Source of the DNA: Planctomycetaceae bacterium
GTDB lineage: Bacteria > Planctomycetota > Planctomycetia > Planctomycetales > Planctomycetaceae
Assembly (NCBI GenBank): GCA_020426085.1
Contig: JAGQQP010000264.1
Location: forward strand, 1 to 6,228
Direction: 5' to 3'
Length of the DNA: 6,228 nucleotides
A model generated the notes under the pieces. That model did not search any database and was not told the DNA's origin. It was given only the letters and a program-made list of their open reading frames with translations. The position numbers and the translations under genes were made by a program. Shown one piece after another: positions 1-5,754 of the stretch. Positions within the stretch are counted from its first letter, which is position 1; each line of letters starts with the position of its first letter.

Positions 1-436
1 CCGCAATCATTTCGTTGACAGCCAGTGACCATTTCAGAGCCAGTTGGAGGTCTGGATCACTGGTTTTTTCCACTTCGGCAGCCAGAGTGGGATTGCCCAG
101 CTTGGTTTCCCGCTCAATCCATTCGCGGACTCCCTGCAGCCGGGGGATTTTCACGTTACGAGCGATGACTTCCGGGCGTTCTTCCAGCAGGTCCAGCGCC
201 AGGGTGTAGGAGATAAACCGGTTGGCACCACGCCATTTAGAGTACAGGTTCGTGAATTCAGCAGCTTCCCGGGCATATTTCGAGATGGGTTGCAGGCCAA
301 AATAGTTGATGAAGTTAGGAATAAAACACTCTTTGTGTTTAATTTCCATGGAATCAAAAGCGCAGCCATCTGAGTCAATGCCGATTAAAAACTCACTCTT
401 TTTTTCAAAGCTGGTGTCCAACGGATTATCCGACAC
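1..436 (-). CDS. HAD-like hydrolase, 3'-truncated by the window edge
   Basis: The first 145 codons of a leftward gene are visible; the rest lies beyond the left edge. Near the N-terminus, residues 17-30 read FLIGIDSDGCAFDS. This is a hydrophobic beta strand followed by a DxDG loop, which matches HAD motif I, with D21 as likely nucleophile and D23 as likely acid/base. The segment after it (about 31-145) is mostly helical and would be a cap domain; motifs II-IV are not in the window. HAD enzymes with this motif are usually cytoplasmic phosphatases, but the substrate cannot be read here. The start is a GTG at 434-436, with GGGAG at 443-447 as a well-placed Shine-Dalgarno sequence, and it sits just before the motif I strand. 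The gene lies downstream of pfp on the same strand, after a terminator-like hairpin, so co-transcription is possible but not certain. The sequence resembles HAD-like proteins I associate with planctomycetes. Confidence 0.8.
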   Translation of the reverse strand, partial: MSDNPLDTSFEKKSEFLIGIDSDGCAFDSMEIKHKECFIPNFINYFGLQPISKYAREAAEFTNLYSKWRGANRFISYTLALDLLEERPEVIARNVKIPRLQGVREWIERETKLGNPTLAAEVEKTSDPDLQLALKWSLAVNEMIA

Positions 437-442
437 AATCTT

Positions 443-447
443 CTCCC
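443..447 (-). promoter_or_regulatory. Ribosome binding site of the HAD-like gene
   Basis: GGGAG on the minus strand lies 6 bases before the GTG at 434-436. It supports this non-ATG start; the first in-frame ATG is codon 30, which is inside the conserved motif I region and would destroy it. Confidence 0.6.
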
Positions 448-486
448 AATTGTTTATTAAAAGTCTGATACAGTGATTCAAAACGG

Positions 487-509
487 TTGACCGCCGGTCA
501 GGCGGTCAA
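487..509 (-). terminator. Terminator-like hairpin after pfp
   Basis: A perfect 9-base inverted repeat, TTGACCGCC / GGCGGTCAA, surrounds a 5-base loop. It begins 24 bases after the pfp stop codon. Reading leftwards, the stem is followed by CCG and then only four T residues, so it is a weak or partial rho-independent terminator. It may attenuate transcription into the HAD-like gene rather than stop it. The stem is visible; termination is inferred. Confidence 0.5.
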
Positions 510-533
510 GGTTCATGCTGACAGATGTTCGAT

Positions 534-1820
534 TTATCTGTCAGCCTGCGGTACGTATTTCGGTAATTTCTGATCCGAGAACAGTGGCTGTAACTGAGCC
601 AGTCGCATCCGGCCATTGATCATGGGGATGCTGGGCCAGTCGTTGCCAACCAGTGGTTTACAGTACTTGACGAAGTCGTCTGTCACGTCCATCCCGTCTG
701 CAGTGATCCAGTTCTTGGGGAAGGTGCGTTCGCTGTTGGCGACTTCCGGCAAAGGAACTTTGTCGTAACGGACATTGTATCCAGGTCCCTCTGCCCGCAG
801 GATTGTGGACATGAAACCTGACTCGCCGGCAGCAGCCAGTAAAGCGGCTTTCTGCCCTGCTCCGTAGGCTTCGTCGAGGTCGACCGTGGAAGCATAAGCG
901 ATATTATGACGCTGGTCGGTGCCGGGGATATTGGCCCGGGCGGAACCTTTGACGGCCAGTCCACGCTGATTTAATTCGTTGACGAGCAGCTGTGCAACAG
1001 TCAGCTGGCTGGAGCTGAACTGTGTATGCCCGAAGGAGTCTTTGGTTTCACCGATGTCACCCAGCGAGAGACCTTCACTGACAACCACGATCAGGCGGCC
1101 GTCTTTCTTCAACTGGTCATTGACCTGGGCATGAATCTGCTCAATGCTGACCGGGTTCTCTGCCAGATAAATCTGCATTGGAATTTTACGTTGCGGGTCA
1201 GCCAGACGGGCGGCGGCAGGAATGAAGCCGATTTTCCGTCCCATGGCCTGTAGAACCAGTACAGGGTCAGCAGGACAGCTTCCGCGGTTTTCTTCGTTGG
1301 CCATCTGGACCATGCTCATCCAGTAACGGGCGGTACTGCCATAACCGGGAGTATGGTCGATCAGTTTGAATTCACTGTCTCCCACATCGTTGTCGATGGT
1401 TTTAGGGACTCCGATACCGACGACATCCACACCCCGTTCGGTTGCCATCTGGGCGACTTTGTTTGCGGTGTCCATCGAGTCATTTCCACCGATGTAGCAG
1501 AAATAGCCGATGTTATGGGCTTTAAAGACTTCGACGATCCGGTCAAAGTCTTCGTTCTGGTGATCTTTGAGCTTATAGCGACAGGTTCCCACAGAACCAG
1601 CGGCAGGCGTGACGCGTAACAAAGCGATCTCTTCCGGAGACTGACCGCTCAAATTAAGCAGTTCTTCTTTCAGAACTCCTTCGATGCCATGCCAGCCCGC
1701 GTAGATCGTGCCGATTTCCGGAAGATCCCGGGCTGTTTCGACCAACCCTCTCAGGCTGTTATTGATGACTGGTGAAGGTCCACCAGACTGTGCCACAATC
1801 ATATTCTTAGGACTTGCCAC
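534..1820 (-). CDS. pfp: Pyrophosphate-type 6-phosphofructokinase (PPi:fructose-6-phosphate 1-phosphotransferase)
   Basis: This 428-residue cytoplasmic enzyme interconverts fructose 6-phosphate and fructose 1,6-bisphosphate. Visible PFK motifs are the N-terminal phosphate loop QSGGPSPVINNSLRG (11-25), GGNDS (111-115), PKTIDND (139-145, with D143 as the expected catalytic base), MGR (193-195) and SEG (248-250). Two positions point to pyrophosphate as donor. The residue equivalent to E. coli PfkA Gly104 is Asp (D114), and the one equivalent to Gly124 is Lys (K140); in this family both substitutions accompany PPi use. Such enzymes work reversibly, so the gene could serve glycolysis and gluconeogenesis. 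The start is GTG at 1818-1820, with GAGGAG five bases upstream. The length is normal for the single-subunit long PPi-PFK group. Family assignment is secure; the donor is inferred from the two residues and would need an assay. Confidence 0.93.
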   Translation of the reverse strand: MASPKNMIVAQSGGPSPVINNSLRGLVETARDLPEIGTIYAGWHGIEGVLKEELLNLSGQSPEEIALLRVTPAAGSVGTCRYKLKDHQNEDFDRIVEVFKAHNIGYFCYIGGNDSMDTANKVAQMATERGVDVVGIGVPKTIDNDVGDSEFKLIDHTPGYGSTARYWMSMVQMANEENRGSCPADPVLVLQAMGRKIGFIPAAARLADPQRKIPMQIYLAENPVSIEQIHAQVNDQLKKDGRLIVVVSEGLSLGDIGETKDSFGHTQFSSSQLTVAQLLVNELNQRGLAVKGSARANIPGTDQRHNIAYASTVDLDEAYGAGQKAALLAAAGESGFMSTILRAEGPGYNVRYDKVPLPEVANSERTFPKNWITADGMDVTDDFVKYCKPLVGNDWPSIPMINGRMRLAQLQPLFSDQKLPKYVPQADR

Positions 1821-1825
1821 GTTTT

Positions 1826-1831
1826 CTCCTC
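1826..1831 (-). promoter_or_regulatory. Ribosome binding site of pfp
   Basis: GAGGAG on the minus strand lies 5 bases before the GTG at 1818-1820. It is the strongest Shine-Dalgarno sequence in the window and fixes the GTG rather than the ATG at codon 7 as the start. Confidence 0.75.
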
Positions 1832-2083
1832 ACTCTATTGTTGTCTATTTCGAGATGCTTTGTGACCCACGGGGGTACAGAACATATCCCTCTGTTACTT
1901 TGGGGCCCTTGTCTCTCTGTAATGAACCAGATCTGAATTCAGTACCGAGACCGGTATGTATGAATCAATTCGGGCGAGTACGAACGCTTCCCACAAGGTC
2001 CAGGGCGATTATTAGAAGGCTGGTGTTGATAAAGTGTTACTCATTAACAGTTTATCGTAAATAATTTCGTTGCCTGAGTTGGC

Positions 2084-2090
2084 AGGAAAG
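2084..2090 (+). promoter_or_regulatory. Possible ribosome binding site of the 47-codon ORF
   Basis: AGGAAAG lies 6 bases before the ATG at 2097-2099. It is one of the better Shine-Dalgarno-like sites here and the main reason for taking the small ORF seriously. Confidence 0.35.
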
Positions 2091-2096
2091 TAGCCT

Positions 2097-2240
2097 ATGT
2101 TCAGTGTGGGTGATTTTGATTTACAGACTCACAAAGACTTGTATCAACTCACTCAGTCGGGATATTACCCGATTTTGTGCTCTAATTCAAAGTATCGCCA
2201 TGCTGCCAAAGCAGAAAGTTCCGGGAAAGTTTGGCTATGA
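2097..2240 (+). CDS. Possible small protein of unknown function (47 residues)
   Basis: An ATG with a good Shine-Dalgarno sequence opens a 47-codon frame ending in TGA. An in-frame TAG at 2091-2093 fixes this ATG as the first possible start. The product begins MFSVGDFDLQTHKDLYQL. It is hydrophilic, with several Tyr and charged residues, one Cys, and no signal peptide or membrane segment. I do not recognise a family. The ORF sits alone in a 458-base gap, on the opposite strand to both neighbours, and no clear promoter precedes it. Its base composition at third positions is unremarkable, so coding use does not settle the matter. It could equally be a chance frame in a leader or 3' region. Confidence 0.3.
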   Translation: MFSVGDFDLQTHKDLYQLTQSGYYPILCSNSKYRHAAKAESSGKVWL

Positions 2241-2278
2241 AAGTTAAATAAATGTCCGGGCCCATCTCCGTGGGTTCA

Positions 2279-3496
2279 CTATTTCTGCGGAGTCAAAGTG
2301 ATTTTGACCCCCTGTATTTCATAGTCCAGCTTATATGAGCTGAATAGCGCGTCGCAAAACTCCGCGGCGTCCGCATCGACAACCGCAACATCGATCGGTT
2401 TCAGCAGGTCGATGCCTGCTTTGGCGAGTTCCTGTTTGTCATATTCGAACTCGATTCCCGACTGCTCCAGTTTCTGCATGATCGCCAATACCGGGACTTT
2501 TTTGACCCGCAGAGTGAACTTCCTTCTGCTGAGAGGTACAGTCTCTCCAGCCCCGGGTCGAACAGGCTTCGCTCCCTTTTGGGGATTCAACAGTTGCTCA
2601 ATCTGTTCATGAACGTCCATCGTAGCCTGCACGGAGAGAAGTTTTCCTGAACTGGTCAGCTCCAGATCCGGAAACTGCTCCTTCAGTTGTCTGATAACCG
2701 ATTCAAACGATTTGCCTCGCAGGGGATATGTTTTTTTGATCTGAACTTTGTCCGGAATCGCTGTGAGTCGAATGCTGTTTGCCTCCCCTGCCCAGTCATA
2801 AGTCAGATCGAATTGAATCAGGATTAGAGAGAGCGATTCATTGGCATTCACAGAGACCAGAGAAAAATTCGACCACAGATCATGGGGAACCAGTTGTTGA
2901 TTGTCGATTGTGAGCTGGCAGGCTTCAGAGATATGCTTCAGGATTTCAGCCGGGGTATCCAGGTCCTGGAAATGAAAAGTCTGATTTCTGGAAAGCTGAA
3001 GTACCCGTGATTTGAGTTCTTTCTGAGAATCGGCCAATTCCTGAAGTTTGTCTGATTTCAGTTGAAGGAGTGTATTCAGATCTGAAACAGCCTTCTCCGG
3101 GCCAATAAAAATATTACTGCCGACAGTAATGCATCTGGCTTGTACCAGTTCTGCGATTTGAGTCAGCCCTGCTTCCAGTGTCTGGTTCTGAAGGTCGATT
3201 TTCAGTTTACGGGAAGGATCAATCCGTCGATCCAGGATGATAGAGATGTTTTGTGTCTCCCTGATTCTCTGGACGATGGACCGAATTCCCACATTGGACC
3301 AGGAGGCGGAGAATGGTTGTGTCAGCGCCTGCCGAAAACTTCGTTCTGAGAGGTAACGTGGGGTTTCCCGATTAAGCAGAACGGGGGACTCTCCAGGATT
3401 CTGATTGGCGTATCCCTCCTGGTTTTCTGCGGTTCCGAATAAAAACAGCATCAGGCAGACGATCAGCCAGAATGGAGAGCAGGTCAGCTTTCTCAC
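2279..3496 (-). CDS. Exported protein with STN/secretin-N-like repeats, function unknown
   Basis: The 405-residue product starts with a signal peptide: basic RK at 2-3, a hydrophobic core at about 9-22 (FWLIVCLMLFLFGTA), and probable cleavage just after. The mature part looks like repeated small alpha/beta modules of the STN / secretin N-domain type. These lie at about 64-134, 172-250 and 326-403, each with a helix of pattern ++xxL, a short strand, a VxxxxL helix and a closing Ile/Val strand. A shorter secretin N1-like unit lies at about 251-304 (from KKTYPLRGKSFESVIRQLKE). A predicted helical, possibly coiled segment (about 138-170) links the first two modules. No secretin pore, TonB-dependent barrel or kinase domain follows, so it is likely a stand-alone periplasmic protein. 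The start is GTG at 3494-3496, because the next Met (residue 16) would cut the signal peptide. It is divergent from the Hsp70 gene. The module assignment comes from pattern reading, not a profile search. Confidence 0.7.
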   Translation of the reverse strand: MRKLTCSPFWLIVCLMLFLFGTAENQEGYANQNPGESPVLLNRETPRYLSERSFRQALTQPFSASWSNVGIRSIVQRIRETQNISIILDRRIDPSRKLKIDLQNQTLEAGLTQIAELVQARCITVGSNIFIGPEKAVSDLNTLLQLKSDKLQELADSQKELKSRVLQLSRNQTFHFQDLDTPAEILKHISEACQLTIDNQQLVPHDLWSNFSLVSVNANESLSLILIQFDLTYDWAGEANSIRLTAIPDKVQIKKTYPLRGKSFESVIRQLKEQFPDLELTSSGKLLSVQATMDVHEQIEQLLNPQKGAKPVRPGAGETVPLSRRKFTLRVKKVPVLAIMQKLEQSGIEFEYDKQELAKAGIDLLKPIDVAVVDADAAEFCDALFSSYKLDYEIQGVKITLTPQK

Positions 3497-3505
3497 AGAT
3501 CGATT

Positions 3506-3515
3506 CTTTCCCTCT
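3506..3515 (-). promoter_or_regulatory. Ribosome binding site of the STN-repeat gene
   Basis: AGAGGGAAAG on the minus strand ends 9 bases before the GTG at 3494-3496. The purine run is long enough to support this start, although the spacing is slightly wide. Confidence 0.45.
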
Positions 3516-3599
3516 GGTCAGAACAGTTACAGTCAAAGCCGGCTGAAAAACCGGAATCAGGTGCTGGAGTGTGGCCGGGTTCCATGATACCATATGACT

Positions 3600-3614
3600 A
3601 CGGGCCTTTCCCGT
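3600..3614. repeat. Small inverted repeat in the divergent intergenic region
   Basis: ACGGG and CCCGT form a perfect 5-base stem around the loop CCTTT, about 55 bases before the Hsp70-like start and about 105 before the STN-repeat start. It could be an operator half-site pair or an mRNA hairpin. It is short enough to occur by chance. Confidence 0.25.
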
Positions 3615-3668
3615 CCTATTTTATCTATCCGAGATGCGATAGTCTAATGTAAAGAGAGTCAGTGCTAT

Positions 3669-5687
3669 ATGCAGAAATTACAGGCAGTTGGAATCGATTT
3701 GGGAACTACCTATTCCTGTATTGCTCATCTCAATGAGCATGGGGAGCCGGTTACGATTCCCAATCAGGAAGGAGAGCTATCTACACCTTCCGTCGCCCTG
3801 TTTGATGGTGCAGAGGTCATTGTCGGCACGGAGGCATTGCGGCACGCGATTGTCAATCCCCGAAATGTGGTCCAGCACGCCAAGCGTTATCTGGGAAAGC
3901 CGAATTTTCGCTGGGAAATTGATGGTCGCTTTTTCACTCCGCGGGATATTTCTGCGTTTGTATTAAAAAAGCTGCTGTCGGCTGCGGAAGAACGAATCGG
4001 TCCCGTCGAGTCAGCCGTCATTACGGTGCCCGCTCAGTTCAGTGATCTCCAGCGACAGGAAACGATTGCTGCAGGTAAACAGGCGGGGCTGAAACAAGTC
4101 GATCTGATCAATGAACCCGTAGCGGCTGCCTTATGCTACGTGCTGGGATCAGAAGGGATGTGGTTCGCCGAACTCGCCGAAGAGCAGCGCATTCTCGTTT
4201 ACGATCTGGGAGGTGGTACGTTCGATCTTTCACTGGTCAAATATCAGAAAGATGAAGTCAATGTCATCGCCAGTGGCGGAGATCTGAAGCTGGGAGGCAT
4301 TGACTGGAACAGTAAACTGCAGGCGGCGATCGCGGAACAGTTTTTAAATGAGTTCGGTATCAATCCTGCGAATGATCCGGAAAGTCTGCAGTATCTGGCG
4401 AACGAAGTGGAACAGGCCAAACGCAGTCTGACTGTCCGTCCCAAAACAACGCTGGCCTGTCAGGTGGGCTCACAGCGTAAAACGTATCAGGTGACGCAAT
4501 CACAGTTCGAGCAACTGACCAAAGGGCTCGTCGATCGGACCACCAGCATCACCAGAGCATTACTAAAAGACAATGGCATGGGCTGGGCTCATGTGGATGT
4601 CGTTCTGACAACTGGTGGATCATCCCGTATGCCTATGGTTCGCGACGCCTTAAAGCAGGCAAGCGGAACTACGCCGAATCTGTCCCTGCCTCCCGATCAG
4701 TCTATTGCTCATGGAGCCGCCTATTACTCCGGGATGCTGTTGAGCAACCGTGAATATGCCGAATCCATTCTGACGTCAGAAGCCGCCAGTCGCCTGGCAA
4801 AAATAAAGCAACACAGTGTGAATGCCCGTTCGCTGGGTTTCCTGGTTCGAGATCAGTCCGGGCAGCAGCGTATCCCCCATTATCTTCTACCTGCGAACTC
4901 CCAGCTTCCTGCATCGGTCAAGCATACGTATGGAACTGTTTCCCCCAATCAGAGACGCGTCCATCTGAAGTTGATCGAAAGTGGTGCCTCTCAGGATGAA
5001 CCCTTTGTGATACTGGGGAACTGTGTGGTTGATGGCCTCCCCGCCAATTTACCTGTGGATTCAAAAATTGAAGTCTTGATGGAATACGACGCAGAAGCGC
5101 GGGTGCATGTTTCGGCCAGGGACTGTACGAGCGGAATAGAAGCGAAGATAGAAATTACCCGTGAACAGAATCTGGTGCAGCAGGCTCCCGAAGGAGCGAC
5201 ACAGGAATTACCGACATCTCAAACACCAGCCGCCGCTGCGGAGCCTTTATTACTTGACGATATTCTGGATCAGGCCGAATCCATCAATCAGCCGCAGCAG
5301 AAGAGGCCGGTTCCCGCGTCGCAGCCCATTCCACCACAACCCAAGCCAGCTACCAGAGGACTGGATAGTTCAGAGCGTCCGGTACCGCTGTGCAACCAAT
5401 GCGGTGAACCGCAACTGGGACCACCCGCCGCCGATTGTCCGACTCCTGAAAAACATGCCAAAGGGGCTCTATCATCGCGACAGCCGCGTACACAGAGAAA
5501 AACAAGAGGCCAGCAGACGCCTCAAAGGGGAAAACAGAATTCTCCTCAGGCTACCCGTAAACAGAAAGCAGGCAATCGACGACCTGCAACAAACAGACCG
5601 CCGGGAAAGAGTCAAACACAGTCGAAGTCAACCAGTCAAATTGATGCCGCAGAAGACGAATTCTGGGATCTGCTTGAAGATGCCTGA
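3669..5687 (+). CDS. Hsp70/DnaK-like chaperone with a lidless, disordered C-terminal tail
   Basis: The 672-residue cytoplasmic protein has a full Hsp70 ATPase domain at about 1-358. It shows phosphate-1 IDLGTTYS (9-16), K72 in HAKRYLG as the likely catalytic lysine, phosphate-2 VYDLGGGTFDLSL (177-189) and the adenosine motif TTGGSSRMPMVRDAL (314-328). A substrate-binding beta domain follows at about 384-498, starting at NARSLGFLV, which aligns with the DVTPLSLGIE stretch of DnaK. The hydrophobic VLLLD linker before it is not recognisable, and no helical lid follows. Instead, residues 500-672 are low complexity: an acidic amphipathic stretch (527-536), a Pro/Gln-rich part, a Cys/His cluster (575-596), a basic stretch and the acidic end DEFWDLLEDA. 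It is therefore probably a specialised paralogue, not the housekeeping DnaK; no dnaJ or grpE is nearby. The start has only a weak purine run upstream (AGAGAG, 10 bases away). Partners and substrates are unknown. Confidence 0.9.
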   Translation: MQKLQAVGIDLGTTYSCIAHLNEHGEPVTIPNQEGELSTPSVALFDGAEVIVGTEALRHAIVNPRNVVQHAKRYLGKPNFRWEIDGRFFTPRDISAFVLKKLLSAAEERIGPVESAVITVPAQFSDLQRQETIAAGKQAGLKQVDLINEPVAAALCYVLGSEGMWFAELAEEQRILVYDLGGGTFDLSLVKYQKDEVNVIASGGDLKLGGIDWNSKLQAAIAEQFLNEFGINPANDPESLQYLANEVEQAKRSLTVRPKTTLACQVGSQRKTYQVTQSQFEQLTKGLVDRTTSITRALLKDNGMGWAHVDVVLTTGGSSRMPMVRDALKQASGTTPNLSLPPDQSIAHGAAYYSGMLLSNREYAESILTSEAASRLAKIKQHSVNARSLGFLVRDQSGQQRIPHYLLPANSQLPASVKHTYGTVSPNQRRVHLKLIESGASQDEPFVILGNCVVDGLPANLPVDSKIEVLMEYDAEARVHVSARDCTSGIEAKIEITREQNLVQQAPEGATQELPTSQTPAAAAEPLLLDDILDQAESINQPQQKRPVPASQPIPPQPKPATRGLDSSERPVPLCNQCGEPQLGPPAADCPTPEKHAKGALSSRQPRTQRKTRGQQTPQRGKQNSPQATRKQKAGNRRPATNRPPGKSQTQSKSTSQIDAAEDEFWDLLEDA

Positions 5688-5754
5688 AACTGGTCTGATT
5701 CCCAACATTGGTGATTCCAGAACTCAATTAACAACTTAGGATGCAAGAACTCAG

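Larger units (their letters stand above)
1821..2278. other. 458-base intergenic region
   Basis: This gap lies between the pfp start and the end of the STN-repeat gene, both on the minus strand. It must hold the pfp leader and probably its promoter, but I find no convincing -35/-10 pair, operator or riboswitch. There is no strong terminator behind the STN-repeat gene either. The only coding candidate is a 47-codon plus-strand ORF (2097-2240). The length is unusual between two same-strand genes and suggests separate transcription of pfp. Confidence 0.6.
3497..3668. other. Divergent intergenic region between STN-repeat and Hsp70-like genes
   Basis: The 172 bases must carry start signals for both divergent genes. 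A TAAAAT reading leftwards (3618-3623) is a passable -10 box, but no good -35 accompanies it, and no plausible sigma70 pair is seen rightwards. There is a 5-base hairpin ACGGG-CCTTT-CCCGT (3600-3614). No CIRCE element (TTAGCACTC-N9-GAGTGCTAA) is present, so HrcA-type heat-shock control is not supported by the sequence. Confidence 0.5.

Noticed and set aside
454..481. TTGAAT and TAATAA spaced 16 bases, leftward, as a promoter of the HAD-like gene.
   Set aside because: The predicted transcript start would fall inside the Shine-Dalgarno sequence, and the -10 match is weak.
1026..1619. Two plus-strand frames (75 and 88 codons) inside pfp.
   Set aside because: They are antisense shadows of a strongly conserved enzyme and have no ribosome sites.
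1939..1968. TTGATT and TACTGA spaced 18 bases, leftward, as a pfp promoter.
   Set aside because: The -10 half matches the consensus at only two of six positions, so I cannot support it.
1708..2064. A 118-codon plus-strand frame crossing the pfp start.
   Set aside because: Its first third is antisense to the conserved N-terminal phosphate loop of pfp, and the product shows no recognisable fold or motif.
2157..2176. Hairpin TCGGG-ATATTA-CCCGA followed by TTTT, as a plus-strand terminator.
   Set aside because: The stem is only 5 bases, the T-tract is short, and no plus-strand gene ends upstream of it.
3372..3593. A 73-codon minus-strand frame over the STN-repeat gene's start.
   Set aside because: It overlaps the signal-peptide region in another frame, and the signal peptide in the chosen frame is far more convincing.
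3497..3668. Heat-shock operator (CIRCE) before the Hsp70-like gene.
   Set aside because: Neither half-site of the TTAGCACTC-N9-GAGTGCTAA element is present.
5696..5718. Direct repeat TGATTCC, two copies 9 bases apart, after the Hsp70-like gene.
   Set aside because: Seven bases twice in a short spacer is easily chance, and no operator or terminator structure goes with it.
5161..5739. A 192-codon open frame overlapping the tail of the Hsp70-like gene in another plus frame.
   Set aside because: It lies fully over a low-complexity, basic region where long alternate frames arise easily. It has no credible ribosome site, and the main frame continues without a break to a sensible acidic C-terminus.
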